Positions 52,161 to 61,820 of a stretch of DNA of 64,000 nt are shown in pieces. The position numbers and the translations under genes are program-made. The notes under the pieces were generated by a model. The model saw only the letters and a program-made list of their open reading frames with translations. It was not told the DNA's origin and made no database searches. This DNA is from Bacillota bacterium (GTDB lineage: Bacteria; Bacillota_I; Bacilli_A; RFN20; CAG-826). Position 1 is the first letter of the stretch. Each line of letters starts with the position of its first letter. The stretch spans positions 86,544-150,543 of the forward strand of contig JAURFC010000001.1 in assembly GCA_030834445.1 (NCBI GenBank), written 5' to 3'.

Positions 52161-52493
52161 TTATGCGGTGACCTGCACCACTTTGACATGAACTTGAAAC
52201 GGTACCATGTCGGTAAACGCGGTTAAGCTTGAAGCAATTTCTTCTTGAATCGCGAGGCAAATGGCATTAATTTGGCTCGCTTTAGAGATGGTCACTGCCA
52301 CAGAAACAGAGACCATGCCTTTTAAAATTTTGATACTGATCGGTTTAAAAATTTGAAATTTTGACGTAGCAGCAGACACTTTCGCACCCCGAACTTTATT
52401 CGTTGCTTGTTCAGCAATTTGATAAAACACGTAATTAGAAATTGCGAGCGATCCGGTTTTTGCGTAATGATTTAAATAAACGTACTGTGCCAT
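52161..52493 (-). CDS. Asp23/Gls24 family envelope stress protein
   Basis: SLAISNYVFYQIAEQATNKVRGAKV...ISIKILKGMVSVSVAVTI...IQEEIASSL...VQVHVKVVQV. Confidence 0.85.
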   Translation of the reverse strand: MAQYVYLNHYAKTGSLAISNYVFYQIAEQATNKVRGAKVSAATSKFQIFKPISIKILKGMVSVSVAVTISKASQINAICLAIQEEIASSLTAFTDMVPFQVHVKVVQVTA

Positions 52494-52511
52494 ACTTTAA
52501 GTATATCAAAC

Positions 52512-54494
52512 CTACGCGGATTCGCGCGCACGGATAATGGAAAGAATGCGTTCAGAAAGTGCGACTTTTTCAAAGCCAAAATGTGCCAAGGCCACAGAGC
52601 CTGGGGCAGAGACACCAAAGGTATCAATGCCAATACAATGCGTGGCAACACTTGCCCAACCAAATGTGGCAAGCGCTTCTAGGGAAATAACGTTCTCACG
52701 TGTATTTTTTAAAATATGTTGTTGGGTTGCCTGAGGAAGTTGTAAAAAGGCTTCTAAGGAAGGCATCGATACAACATGAACACCGACGTTTTGTGATGCG
52801 AGTTGCGTTTGAACTTCGACAGCAAGTGCAACTTCCGATCCGGTTGCTACGATGGTCCAAGCGTTTGGTAATGGACTTTCAGAAAGCATATAACCTCCTG
52901 AAGTAACTTTATCCACTGCACTATTCGCAAGCAACGGTAATTTTTGTCGGCTTAACACAAGAACGCTCGGTCGGGACGTTTCTTGAAGGGCAGCTAACCA
53001 GGCACCCAACGTTTCATTGGCATCCGCAGGGCGATAAACACGAAGATTAGGAATGGAACGTAACATCACAAGTTGATCAATCGGTTGATGCGTTGGACCA
53101 TCTTCACCGAGGGCCACCGAATCATGCGAAAAGACAAAGATTGAAGGTAGATGGGATAACGCTGCAAGACGAATCGCAGGTTTCATATAATCTGCGAAGG
53201 CTAAAAAGGTTCCGGTAAATGGGCGAAGTCCTCCATGAAGGACAATACCATTTTGAATGGCGGCCATCGCAAATTCTCGAATCCCAAAATGAATATTACG
53301 TCCTTCTGGGTGCGTATACGACATATCCGGCGTATCCGGTAAGGTCGTCATCACCGATTTGGCAACGTCGGCACTTCCGCCGAGAAAGGTCGGAATGGCT
53401 TTGGCTAAGGCTTGAATGACGGTTAAGGAACTATTCCGTGTAGCATCCGCGTACGTTTCTGGGAACGTCACGAGAGGTTGAGGAAGAAATGAACGCCATT
53501 GTTGTTGGATGGATTGGGTAAATGCGTGGGCGATTTTCGGTTGACTGGCTTGCCAGGATGCGAATGATTTTTCCCATTTACGATACGCTTTTTTTCCACG
53601 TTTCATAACCGTATTTTGGAAAATGTCATACACATTTTGTGGGATTTCAAAAGGAGGATGATGCCACCCATAACTAGCTTTGGCGGTTTGACCATCTTGA
53701 TCCCCGAGTGGGTTTCCATGAACTTTATACGTCCCTTGATGAACGGAACCGCGACCAATCGTGGTTTTAATCATAATCATCGTTGGTTTTTCGGTTTGAC
53801 GTTTGGCTTTTTTAATTGCTTTTGAAATGGCTTCGGTATCTTCACCATCGTCGACTGTCAACACATTCCAGCCTGTCGCTAAAAAACGTTTGCGAACGTC
53901 TTCGGAAAACGATTGATGTAAAGGACCATCTAAGGTCACGTCATTGGCATCATAAAATAAAATGAGTTTATGGAGCCGTTGATGGGCTGCGAAAGAAATC
54001 GCTTCTTGTGCAATACCTTCTTGTAAGCAGCCATCTCCGGACAAAACATACGTATAGTGACCAAAGAGGTCGTCGTTACCATAAAGACTGCGCGTCGTTC
54101 GTTCTGCAAGGGCCATCCCTACGGCCTGGGCAATCCCTTGGCCAAGCGGGCCTGTCGTCGCATCGACACCTGGTGTCATGTGTACTTCGGGATGACCGGG
54201 TGTGATGGAACCAAGTTGACGAAAGGCTTTTAAATCATCGATTGAGACATGATAACCTGCTAAATGAAGGGTGGCATAAAGCAACATACTGGCATGACCC
54301 GCGGATAAAACAAAACGGTCACGATTGATCCATTGCGGTTGTTTGGGATACGTCACCATGTGTTCAGCAAAAAGGGTTGCCATGAGGGGCGCACTGCCAA
54401 TCGGCATCCCAGGGTGACCTGATTTCGCGCGATTGGTTGCATCAATCGATAACGCACGAATCGCGGCAATCACGGGCTTTAAATCATTCTTCAT
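52512..54494 (-). CDS. tkt: Transketolase
   Basis: IRALSIDATNRAKSGHPGMPIGSAPL, LSGDGCLQEGIAQEA, THDSVALGEDGPTHQP-type motif; start placed at 54494. Confidence 0.95.
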   Translation of the reverse strand: MKNDLKPVIAAIRALSIDATNRAKSGHPGMPIGSAPLMATLFAEHMVTYPKQPQWINRDRFVLSAGHASMLLYATLHLAGYHVSIDDLKAFRQLGSITPGHPEVHMTPGVDATTGPLGQGIAQAVGMALAERTTRSLYGNDDLFGHYTYVLSGDGCLQEGIAQEAISFAAHQRLHKLILFYDANDVTLDGPLHQSFSEDVRKRFLATGWNVLTVDDGEDTEAISKAIKKAKRQTEKPTMIMIKTTIGRGSVHQGTYKVHGNPLGDQDGQTAKASYGWHHPPFEIPQNVYDIFQNTVMKRGKKAYRKWEKSFASWQASQPKIAHAFTQSIQQQWRSFLPQPLVTFPETYADATRNSSLTVIQALAKAIPTFLGGSADVAKSVMTTLPDTPDMSYTHPEGRNIHFGIREFAMAAIQNGIVLHGGLRPFTGTFLAFADYMKPAIRLAALSHLPSIFVFSHDSVALGEDGPTHQPIDQLVMLRSIPNLRVYRPADANETLGAWLAALQETSRPSVLVLSRQKLPLLANSAVDKVTSGGYMLSESPLPNAWTIVATGSEVALAVEVQTQLASQNVGVHVVSMPSLEAFLQLPQATQQHILKNTRENVISLEALATFGWASVATHCIGIDTFGVSAPGSVALAHFGFEKVALSERILSIIRARESA

Positions 54495-56229
54495 TGTTTT
54501 TGACCTCCATGTGGACATCGTCAAGTTGTTGGGCATCGACGGTATTGGGTGTTCCTTCTAAAAGTCCAACCATCTTTAAGTTTTTCGGGAAAGCGATCAC
54601 ATCTTTTATGTTATCCGTCCCCGTTAAAATCATCGTTAAACGATCAAGGCCAAAGGCAATCCCACCATGGGGAGGTGTTCCATATTGGAATGCTTGAATA
54701 AACCACCCAAATTTACGTTCAATCGCGGCATCATCCATGCCTAAAAGTTCAAAAATACGTCGTTGTAAAGCCCGGTCATAAATTCGCATCGATCCACCCC
54801 CTGCTTCATACCCGTTAATGACTAAGTCATACGCTTGGGCGATAACGGCTTCAGGTTGGGTATCTAAAAAAGAAACATGGTCATCTTTGGGACGAGTAAA
54901 CGGATGATGCGCACTGACGAGTTGACCTTTTTCATTGTGATCAAACAAAGGGAAATCGGTCATCCAGGCGACAGCAAAAGTCTTTTCCGGAATCACCCGA
55001 AGTAAGGTGGCCGCTTTTAAGCGGAGTAAGCCTAAAATCGAAAGCAAGGTAAGACGGTCATCATGGGTCGCAGCAAGCGCAACATCGCCTTCTTGCATTC
55101 CTAAAGATGAGAATAATTGAGTACTATTTTGTTCAAAATATTTCGCAAACGAACCGGTCAATTGACCTCCTTCTTGTTTTAAAAGAACGAGTCCTTTTAA
55201 CCCGAGAGGTTTGACAAAAACAGTCCATTCATCCAATATTTTTCGCGTCACAGTTGCCAATGCATTGGGTAAGACAAGAACGCGCGTAAAGGTTTGCTTA
55301 AAGCCTGCTTTTTCATACGCTTCTTCTAAAACCGAGGGGGCTTTTTGAATCGCTAAATCAAAACGTAAATCCGGTTTGTCACTGCCATAACGTTCCATCG
55401 CATTCGCATAATTCAAGCGCGGAAACGGACGGGGTAAGGTAATTCCTTTAACTTCAAAAAAGACGGTGGCAATCGCTTCTTCCATTAACGATAAAAATTC
55501 ATCTTGTGTTAAAAAAGAGGCTTCAACGTCGATTTGGGTAAAGTCAGGCTGACGATCGGCTCGTAAATCTTCATCGCGGAAACAACGCGCAATTTGATAA
55601 TAGCGATCGAGGCCACCAATCATGAGAAGTTGCTTATAAATTTGCGGCGATTGAGGGAGTGCATAAAAAGTTCCTGTATGGAGACGAGAAGGCACTAAAA
55701 AGTCACGGGCTCCTCCAGGCGTAGATAAGGTAAGTAACGGTGTTTCTACATTCACAAACTGATGGTTCTCAAAAAACTGATGAAAGACGTTCATAATTTT
55801 TGAACGGGTTCGTAAGGTTTCTTGCATCGGGGTACGACGTAAATCAAGGTAGCGATATTTCAATCGAATATCTTCACCGGCATCGGTAACGTCATCAACA
55901 ATCATCGGTAGAGGATCGGAAGCATTAATGACTTCTAAACGTGAAACTTTCACTTCCACTTCACCGGTCGCCAAGGCTTTGTTAGGAACTGCTTTGGCTT
56001 GAACACGACCTTCCACGGAAATTAAGTATTCACTCTTAACGTCAGGAACGATTGTTTCTTCATCGATTAATAATTGAATAATGCCCGAATAATCACGTAA
56101 ATCAAGAAACAATAATGAGCCTAAATTTCGTTTGCGTTGCACCCAACCGACAAGACGAACGTGCTCGCCGACATGGTCAAGACGTAAGGCCCCGTTAGGA
56201 TGACTACGAAAATGGGAGGGATTATTCAT
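54484..56229 (-). CDS. aspS: Aspartyl-tRNA synthetase
   Basis: GWVQRKRNLGSLLFLDLRDYSGIIQLL, QSPQIYKQLLMIGGLDRYYQIARCFRDEDLRADRQPDFTQID, GIAFGLDRL. Confidence 0.96.
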   Translation of the reverse strand: MNNPSHFRSHPNGALRLDHVGEHVRLVGWVQRKRNLGSLLFLDLRDYSGIIQLLIDEETIVPDVKSEYLISVEGRVQAKAVPNKALATGEVEVKVSRLEVINASDPLPMIVDDVTDAGEDIRLKYRYLDLRRTPMQETLRTRSKIMNVFHQFFENHQFVNVETPLLTLSTPGGARDFLVPSRLHTGTFYALPQSPQIYKQLLMIGGLDRYYQIARCFRDEDLRADRQPDFTQIDVEASFLTQDEFLSLMEEAIATVFFEVKGITLPRPFPRLNYANAMERYGSDKPDLRFDLAIQKAPSVLEEAYEKAGFKQTFTRVLVLPNALATVTRKILDEWTVFVKPLGLKGLVLLKQEGGQLTGSFAKYFEQNSTQLFSSLGMQEGDVALAATHDDRLTLLSILGLLRLKAATLLRVIPEKTFAVAWMTDFPLFDHNEKGQLVSAHHPFTRPKDDHVSFLDTQPEAVIAQAYDLVINGYEAGGGSMRIYDRALQRRIFELLGMDDAAIERKFGWFIQAFQYGTPPHGGIAFGLDRLTMILTGTDNIKDVIAFPKNLKMVGLLEGTPNTVDAQQLDDVHMEVKNNEE

Positions 56230-57538
56230 GGTGACCTTCTTCCTCATCATGATGATGGTGGCCAGGTTGATTCGTTAAGTGTTGCATTAAATGCACGACT
56301 TCTTGAACCGGGACTTGTTGTTGTTCTTGAGTTTGTAAGTTTTTAATCGTCACAACATTGTTTGTCATTTCTTCGACCCCGATAATCACCGCGTAAACTG
56401 CGTCGCGTTTTACCGCCGATTTAATCGACGATTTCATCGAACGATGTTCGAGATTCAGTTCGGTTTTAAAATTGGTATAACGGAAATTATGCGCAAGCTT
56501 AAAGGCATACGTATCCGTGGCTTCTTCCATTGAGATAATGTAGACATCTACATAACTTCGGACGCCTTCGAGTCGACCGGCATCCGCGAGCAAGGCAATA
56601 ATACGTTCAATCCCAAACGCAAAACCTACGGCAATTAATGAAGGACCGCCGAGTTCTTCCACCAATCGCGGATATTGACCTCCGGCCCCAATGGCGCCAT
56701 AATCTTTTCCTGTTTTGGAAACATAATGATATTCAAAGACACAATCCGCATAATAATCAAGTCCACGAACGAGTTGTTCATCATGATGCCATTGAACATT
56801 AATTGCACTTAATGCCGATTGAACGGATTGAAAATAAGCTTGTGATGTCGGCGTTAAATAATCACTAATTTTGGGGGCGTTTTTGGCTCGATCATGATCG
56901 GCAGGCACTTTGCAATCTAACATACGTAAAGGGTTTGTTTCATAACGTTGACGGCAATCCTCGCAAACGTCATTTAACTGCGGTTCATAATACGCTTTTA
57001 ATGCCGTTTTATACGCATTACGTGATGCTTCATCCCCTAACGAATTGAGGGAGACACTAACCCCTTCAAATCCGAGCATTTCTAACACGGTGACGCCTGT
57101 GGCAATCGTTTCTGCCACCGAAAGGGGGGATGTAATGCCAATATGTTCCACGCCAAATTGATGAAATTGACGTAAGCGACCGAGTTGGGGGCGTTCATAA
57201 CGAAAGGCCGGCCCTAAATAATAAAGTTTGAGGGGTAGATCATAGGAATGTACGACTTTTTGTTCTACGACACTACGAATGACACCCGCGGTGAGTTCTG
57301 GACGCAAGGTTAAAGAACGATCGCCTTTATCCATAAAGGTGTACATTTCTTTGCGAACAATATCGGAACTATCACCAACCGAACGTGTAAATAATTCGGT
57401 ATGTTCAAAAATGGGCGTACGAATACCTGCATAGCCATAAAGCTTGGCAATGTTTAAGAGTGCTTGTTCAACTTGTTCAAGCGCTTCTACCTCGCCAAAT
57501 AAGGCGTCTTTTGTCCCTTTAGGTTGTTTAATGTCCAT
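56222..57538 (-). CDS. hisS: Histidyl-tRNA synthetase (His/Glu-rich C-terminus HHHHDEEEGHHE)
   Basis: QPKGTKDALF, LRPELTAGVIRS, FRYERPQLGRLRQFHQFGVE, VRGLDYYADCVFEY. Confidence 0.96.
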   Translation of the reverse strand: MDIKQPKGTKDALFGEVEALEQVEQALLNIAKLYGYAGIRTPIFEHTELFTRSVGDSSDIVRKEMYTFMDKGDRSLTLRPELTAGVIRSVVEQKVVHSYDLPLKLYYLGPAFRYERPQLGRLRQFHQFGVEHIGITSPLSVAETIATGVTVLEMLGFEGVSVSLNSLGDEASRNAYKTALKAYYEPQLNDVCEDCRQRYETNPLRMLDCKVPADHDRAKNAPKISDYLTPTSQAYFQSVQSALSAINVQWHHDEQLVRGLDYYADCVFEYHYVSKTGKDYGAIGAGGQYPRLVEELGGPSLIAVGFAFGIERIIALLADAGRLEGVRSYVDVYIISMEEATDTYAFKLAHNFRYTNFKTELNLEHRSMKSSIKSAVKRDAVYAVIIGVEEMTNNVVTIKNLQTQEQQQVPVQEVVHLMQHLTNQPGHHHHDEEEGHHE

Positions 57539-57546
57539 AACTTCCT

Positions 57547-59730
57547 CTAATGAATAACCCGGTGAATTTCATAAACCCCGGCCACATTTAATAATACATT
57601 AAAAACATCACTTAATCGCTTGGAATCACTCACCGAAATCGTAGCTTTTATCGTAGTGGTTTGTGTTTGGGGATGTAGAAGCGCATTCAGACTACTAACG
57701 GTAATTTTCATTTGCGAAAACACGCCCATGACATCAATGATTAAGTTATTACGATCACTACATTCGATGTGAATATCCACAGGGTGAGGCGTATTTTCAA
57801 ATTGTTCATTCCAAAACACCTCGGTGAGGCGTGCTTCATCACTACCCAAGTTTGGACACCCCAAACGATGGACGGTAATGCCGCGACCTTTGGTAATATA
57901 ACCGATCACATTGTCACCAGGAATGGGCGTACAGCAGCTCCCTAACGTCACCGCCACTTTACCCGCAGAAGGCACAATAATGGAAGACTTACTCGGTTTA
58001 ATATCCTTCTTGCCGAGCGTTAATACAAATTTCTTTTTAATATTGAGAAAATCAATAATCGCAGCCGGCGCCGGATTACGATTATTAATGGCAACTAGCA
58101 AGTCTTCGACATTGGCCATTTCAAAATGTTTGAGCACCTTTTCTTGACTGACGAGTTCCATCATTTCTTTTTCATTCATCCCGTGCTCACGGAATGCATC
58201 GAGTAAGTTTGCTTTACCTTGAAGGATTTTATCATCTCGCATCATTTCGTTGTTTTTCTTGAGTAAAAACTTACGAATATGATTTTTAGCCGTCGCCGTA
58301 TGCGCGATTTTTAACCAACCTTCATTCGGACCCGGTGACGTATTGGAGGTGCGAATTTCAATGACATCCCCTGTCTTTAATATCGTGTGTAATGGGACTA
58401 AGGATCCATTCACAATCGCTCCGACCGCACTATGTCCGACTCCGGTATGAACGCGATATGCAAAATCTAAGGGGGTTGAACCGTTGGGCAATTCCACAAG
58501 CTTTCCTTTAGGCGTAAACACATACACTTGCGCTTCGAAAATATCTTTTTGCAAGTTTTCCATGACTTCTTTGGCATCGCCTTCTTTATCAGCAAGCGTA
58601 ATCAAATCACGGAACCAGTATAGTTTTTCTTCAATTTCTTTTTGTTCTTTTTGCGGACTATAATTCGTCCCTTCTTTATAACGCCAATGGGCAGCAACAC
58701 CGGTTTCTGCGAGTTCATTCATGTCTTTGGTACGAATTTGCACTTCATATACTTGTCCGTCTTTGGCAATAATCGTGGTATGTAACGATTGATATAAGTT
58801 GGGTTTGGGTGCGGCAATATAATCTTTAAAGCGATTGGAAATAGGGGTAAACATCGCATGAATATACCCTAATATTTCATAACAATGGGCGACGGTATCG
58901 GTAATAACACGAATCGCAAGAATATCATACACTTCATCAAAATTATGTTCTTGTAAGAACACCTTACGAAAAATGGAATAAATACCTTTCACGCGACTTT
59001 CAATCGAAAACTGAATCGAATATTGTAGCAACATATCAGCAATTTTCTTTTTGACATCGCTTAACGATTTTTCACGATTTTTGGTTCGTTTATTTAACTC
59101 TTCAAGCACACGTTGGTACTTTTCAGGCTCTAAGTAACGAATCGATAAATCTTCAAGTTCGGTTTTTATTTCAAACATCCCAAGCCGATGGGCGATGGGA
59201 GCAAATACTTCAAGCGATTCTTTCGATAACACTTTTTGTCGCACGGGAGAAAGTGAATCCAATGTTCGCATGTTATGGAGACGATCCGCTAATTTTATAA
59301 TGATGACGCGAATATCTCGCGCCATACCGAGGAAAATTTTGCGATGGTCTTCTGCAGCAAAATCTTCCGGTTTACGATGGGATAGTTTTAAACGTTGAAT
59401 ATTCGTTAAGGATTCTACCAAGGAGGCAATATCAGGATTAAAGATTGTTTCCAGTTGTTCAACGGTCACATCGGTATCTTCGACAACATCATGAAGAAAT
59501 CCTGCAGCAATCGTGGAAGGACCTCCTTGAAGTTTGGCTAAAATATAGGCAACTTCAATGAGATGATGAATATAAGGTTCACCCGATTTTCGAAATATTC
59601 CTGCATGCTTTTCTTCGGCAAAACGATAGGCTTTTTCAATAATGGCGCGATCATCGGGATTGGAAATATACGCAAAGTATACTTCTTGAATATCTTGAAA
59701 GGTATGAAAAACTTTGTTAGATTCGCTCAT
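57547..59730 (-). CDS. rel: RelA/SpoT homologue (ppGpp synthetase/hydrolase)
   Basis: HLIEVAYILAKLQGGPSTIAAGFLHDVVEDTDVT (HD), KPNLYQSLHTTI, TGS and ACT domains; start at 59730. Confidence 0.95.
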   Translation of the reverse strand: MSESNKVFHTFQDIQEVYFAYISNPDDRAIIEKAYRFAEEKHAGIFRKSGEPYIHHLIEVAYILAKLQGGPSTIAAGFLHDVVEDTDVTVEQLETIFNPDIASLVESLTNIQRLKLSHRKPEDFAAEDHRKIFLGMARDIRVIIIKLADRLHNMRTLDSLSPVRQKVLSKESLEVFAPIAHRLGMFEIKTELEDLSIRYLEPEKYQRVLEELNKRTKNREKSLSDVKKKIADMLLQYSIQFSIESRVKGIYSIFRKVFLQEHNFDEVYDILAIRVITDTVAHCYEILGYIHAMFTPISNRFKDYIAAPKPNLYQSLHTTIIAKDGQVYEVQIRTKDMNELAETGVAAHWRYKEGTNYSPQKEQKEIEEKLYWFRDLITLADKEGDAKEVMENLQKDIFEAQVYVFTPKGKLVELPNGSTPLDFAYRVHTGVGHSAVGAIVNGSLVPLHTILKTGDVIEIRTSNTSPGPNEGWLKIAHTATAKNHIRKFLLKKNNEMMRDDKILQGKANLLDAFREHGMNEKEMMELVSQEKVLKHFEMANVEDLLVAINNRNPAPAAIIDFLNIKKKFVLTLGKKDIKPSKSSIIVPSAGKVAVTLGSCCTPIPGDNVIGYITKGRGITVHRLGCPNLGSDEARLTEVFWNEQFENTPHPVDIHIECSDRNNLIIDVMGVFSQMKITVSSLNALLHPQTQTTTIKATISVSDSKRLSDVFNVLLNVAGVYEIHRVIH

Positions 59731-59764
59731 ATTGCTTAAAATTATACTCTTTTTTGGAAAATAA

Positions 59765-59792
59765 AAAACCCCTCGGTTACCCAAGGGGTTTT
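59765..59792. terminator. Rho-independent terminator downstream of the lipoprotein gene
   Basis: AAAACCCCT...AAGGGGTTTT stem with T-run on minus strand. Confidence 0.85.
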
Positions 59793-59814
59793 GTGACTTT
59801 ATGAAAGTCGCTTA

Positions 59815-61731
59815 TTAGCTAACGTACGTAAACGGTTGAACGGTAATCGAACCTGAAGCATCTAAGGTTTTCACAAAGAGAACGATGAGTTTTAAATTCG
59901 CACGTTCTGCTTCTGTTTTTGCACTTAAATCTAAGGTTAAGGTTTGCGCATTGCCGTCGCCAACAATGGCTAATTCAACAGGAGCACCTGCACCAGCCCC
60001 TTCAATTTTGAAGAGATATTCATGACCGGCAACCCCAGTAAAGGCGAAGGTAATACCGGTTTTTGTACCATCAAAGGAGGCAAGGTTTAATTGGGCATTC
60101 TTTTCCCACCAGCTGCCAGTAATACCCGCATAGGTCATGGTCATATCTGCAGCAGGTTCGGAAATTCCCATTCCGTAACCAATCCAACCACTGGCGGTGA
60201 TACTAATCGAACCCGCAGAAGGAGCAAAGGTAAAGGTAATCGTGTATTTACCATCGGCTAAGACTTTGATGTTACCGAAATCATCACCAAAAGCACCACC
60301 TGGAGCGGCAGTGACAGCACCAAAACCTAAATCACGACCTGTTTCCCAGGTTGTACCAGTTTTGACTTTAAAAAGTTGATTTGCATCTAATTCTAAGGTA
60401 ATCGCATAGACACCGGTTTGTCCTTCAACCGCAGTTAACGGTAGAGATTTGTCGGATGGTGTCCAGGCTGGATCGGTAACCGATCCGACTAAAAACCAAT
60501 CGGCAGGATCCACTTCGGTGGTTCCTGGGACGGTGGCATCCCCTAATCGATAAATATCAATGACATCGGTATCCCCTGCGACTAAAGCAACTTTATAGTT
60601 TCCTTCCGCAAGGACCGAAATGTTATCATTACCACCAATTTGTGTGTCATCAAAGGTTCTTAAGAAGGTAGCACCCATCCAGGTTAAACCATTTTTAACA
60701 ACTTTGAATTCGTTACCAACATAGAGGTCTAATATGATTTCAAAACTTCCCACGTTGGCATCTTCAACAAGTTCCCAAGCGGTTAAGTCTGCACCCCATT
60801 CCGTTACTTTTCCATCGCCATCACCAATACTTCCACGTAAGAAGTAAGTTGATTCGGTTGGAGGAGCAACGATAGGATCTCCTAAACGTTCAACGTTTAA
60901 CACGTCGGTTGCACCATCGATTAAGGTGAGTTTATAGTTACCGTTGGTCGCAACGATAAAGTTATCAGAACCACCCACTGCATCCGCATATTCAACAGGA
61001 GTGACATCACCAAGAATCGAAGCGCCGATCCAGGTCGGTGTTGTTCCCACCATCTTAACAACTTTGAATTCATACCCTTCAAGTAAGTCTAAGGTACGTT
61101 CATAGGTTCCGGGTGTCGAGGTTTCAACGAATTCGTTGGCTTCGACAAAACCATCACCCCATTGTGGTTCCGTGAAGTTACCCACTAAATACCACGTAAT
61201 ATCGGTTGGTGGCGGTACAATTGGATCGCCATTACGGACGATATTAAGGACGCGGTTAAGCGCAGGAAGCGACGTAAAATTAATCGTGTAGTTACCATGG
61301 ACTAAGGTGTTGAAGTTGTACCCATCAAAACCGTCACCCACTGCTTCCATATTCGTTCCGCCAACGTTGACGAAATCGGCAATGGTTGTGCCATCTTCTT
61401 GGACACTAACGCCCGGTGAGGATGGAGAGACTTGACCCGCATCCCAGCTTTGGTTGATGACGAGTTTCCATTGAGTGTCTTGATATAAATCAAGGGTCAA
61501 TGAGTAGTTGTTAGTGCCGCTAGCACGGTCCATCACGGTGTTTTCGTCCGCTGGATTCCAACCTTGGAAGGCGCCGACCACACTATAGATGTTTGTGTCG
61601 AGAGCAAGTGATGTGGCACTAGACGTAGTTGTACTAGATGCTGGTGTACTCGACGCAACGGAGCTCGAAGCACCACCACATGCTGCAAGCATTAACATCG
61701 CTGCAGGTAATAGAATAAATTTCTTATTCAT
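59815..61731 (-). CDS. Putative surface lipoprotein with tandem SusE/SusF-like (starch-binding-like) repeats
   Basis: Lipobox signal MNKKFILLPAAMLMLAACGG; Ser/Thr linker; repeated W/Y-[YF]LVG...L-[DE]L..(Y/F)KVV..(T)W.GA...DN..V...GNYK..L....L...RLGDP.VPPPT units. Confidence 0.8.
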   Translation of the reverse strand: MNKKFILLPAAMLMLAACGGASSSVASSTPASSTTTSSATSLALDTNIYSVVGAFQGWNPADENTVMDRASGTNNYSLTLDLYQDTQWKLVINQSWDAGQVSPSSPGVSVQEDGTTIADFVNVGGTNMEAVGDGFDGYNFNTLVHGNYTINFTSLPALNRVLNIVRNGDPIVPPPTDITWYLVGNFTEPQWGDGFVEANEFVETSTPGTYERTLDLLEGYEFKVVKMVGTTPTWIGASILGDVTPVEYADAVGGSDNFIVATNGNYKLTLIDGATDVLNVERLGDPIVAPPTESTYFLRGSIGDGDGKVTEWGADLTAWELVEDANVGSFEIILDLYVGNEFKVVKNGLTWMGATFLRTFDDTQIGGNDNISVLAEGNYKVALVAGDTDVIDIYRLGDATVPGTTEVDPADWFLVGSVTDPAWTPSDKSLPLTAVEGQTGVYAITLELDANQLFKVKTGTTWETGRDLGFGAVTAAPGGAFGDDFGNIKVLADGKYTITFTFAPSAGSISITASGWIGYGMGISEPAADMTMTYAGITGSWWEKNAQLNLASFDGTKTGITFAFTGVAGHEYLFKIEGAGAGAPVELAIVGDGNAQTLTLDLSAKTEAERANLKLIVLFVKTLDASGSITVQPFTYVS

Positions 61732-61766
61732 GAAATATGTTTTCCTCCTTATCTATTACGCTTTCA

Positions 61767-61796
61767 ATTATAAAAGCGCTTACATATTTTTGTAAA
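61767..61796 (-). promoter_or_regulatory. Promoter of the lipoprotein gene
   Basis: Minus strand TTTACA, 18 bp, TATAAT; SD AAGGAGG at 61744-61750. Confidence 0.8.
61771..61784 (-). promoter_or_regulatory. cre-like catabolite-responsive element within the promoter spacer
   Basis: TGTAAGCGCTTTTA on minus strand, 13/14 to TGWAANCGNTNWCA. Confidence 0.7.
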
Positions 61797-61820
61797 GATA
61801 TTTTCGAATTTCTTTACAAA
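61789..61820. repeat. Inverted repeat TTTGTAAAGA-N12-TCTTTACAAA spanning the recJ stop
   Basis: Perfect 10-bp arms; overlaps the -35 of the lipoprotein promoter. Confidence 0.7.

Noticed and set aside
56222-56270. His-rich C-terminus of hisS (HHHHDEEEGHHE) as a metal-binding domain or cloning tag
   Set aside because: Natural low-complexity tail overlapping the aspS start; nothing else suggests an engineered tag, and evidence for metal binding is absent.
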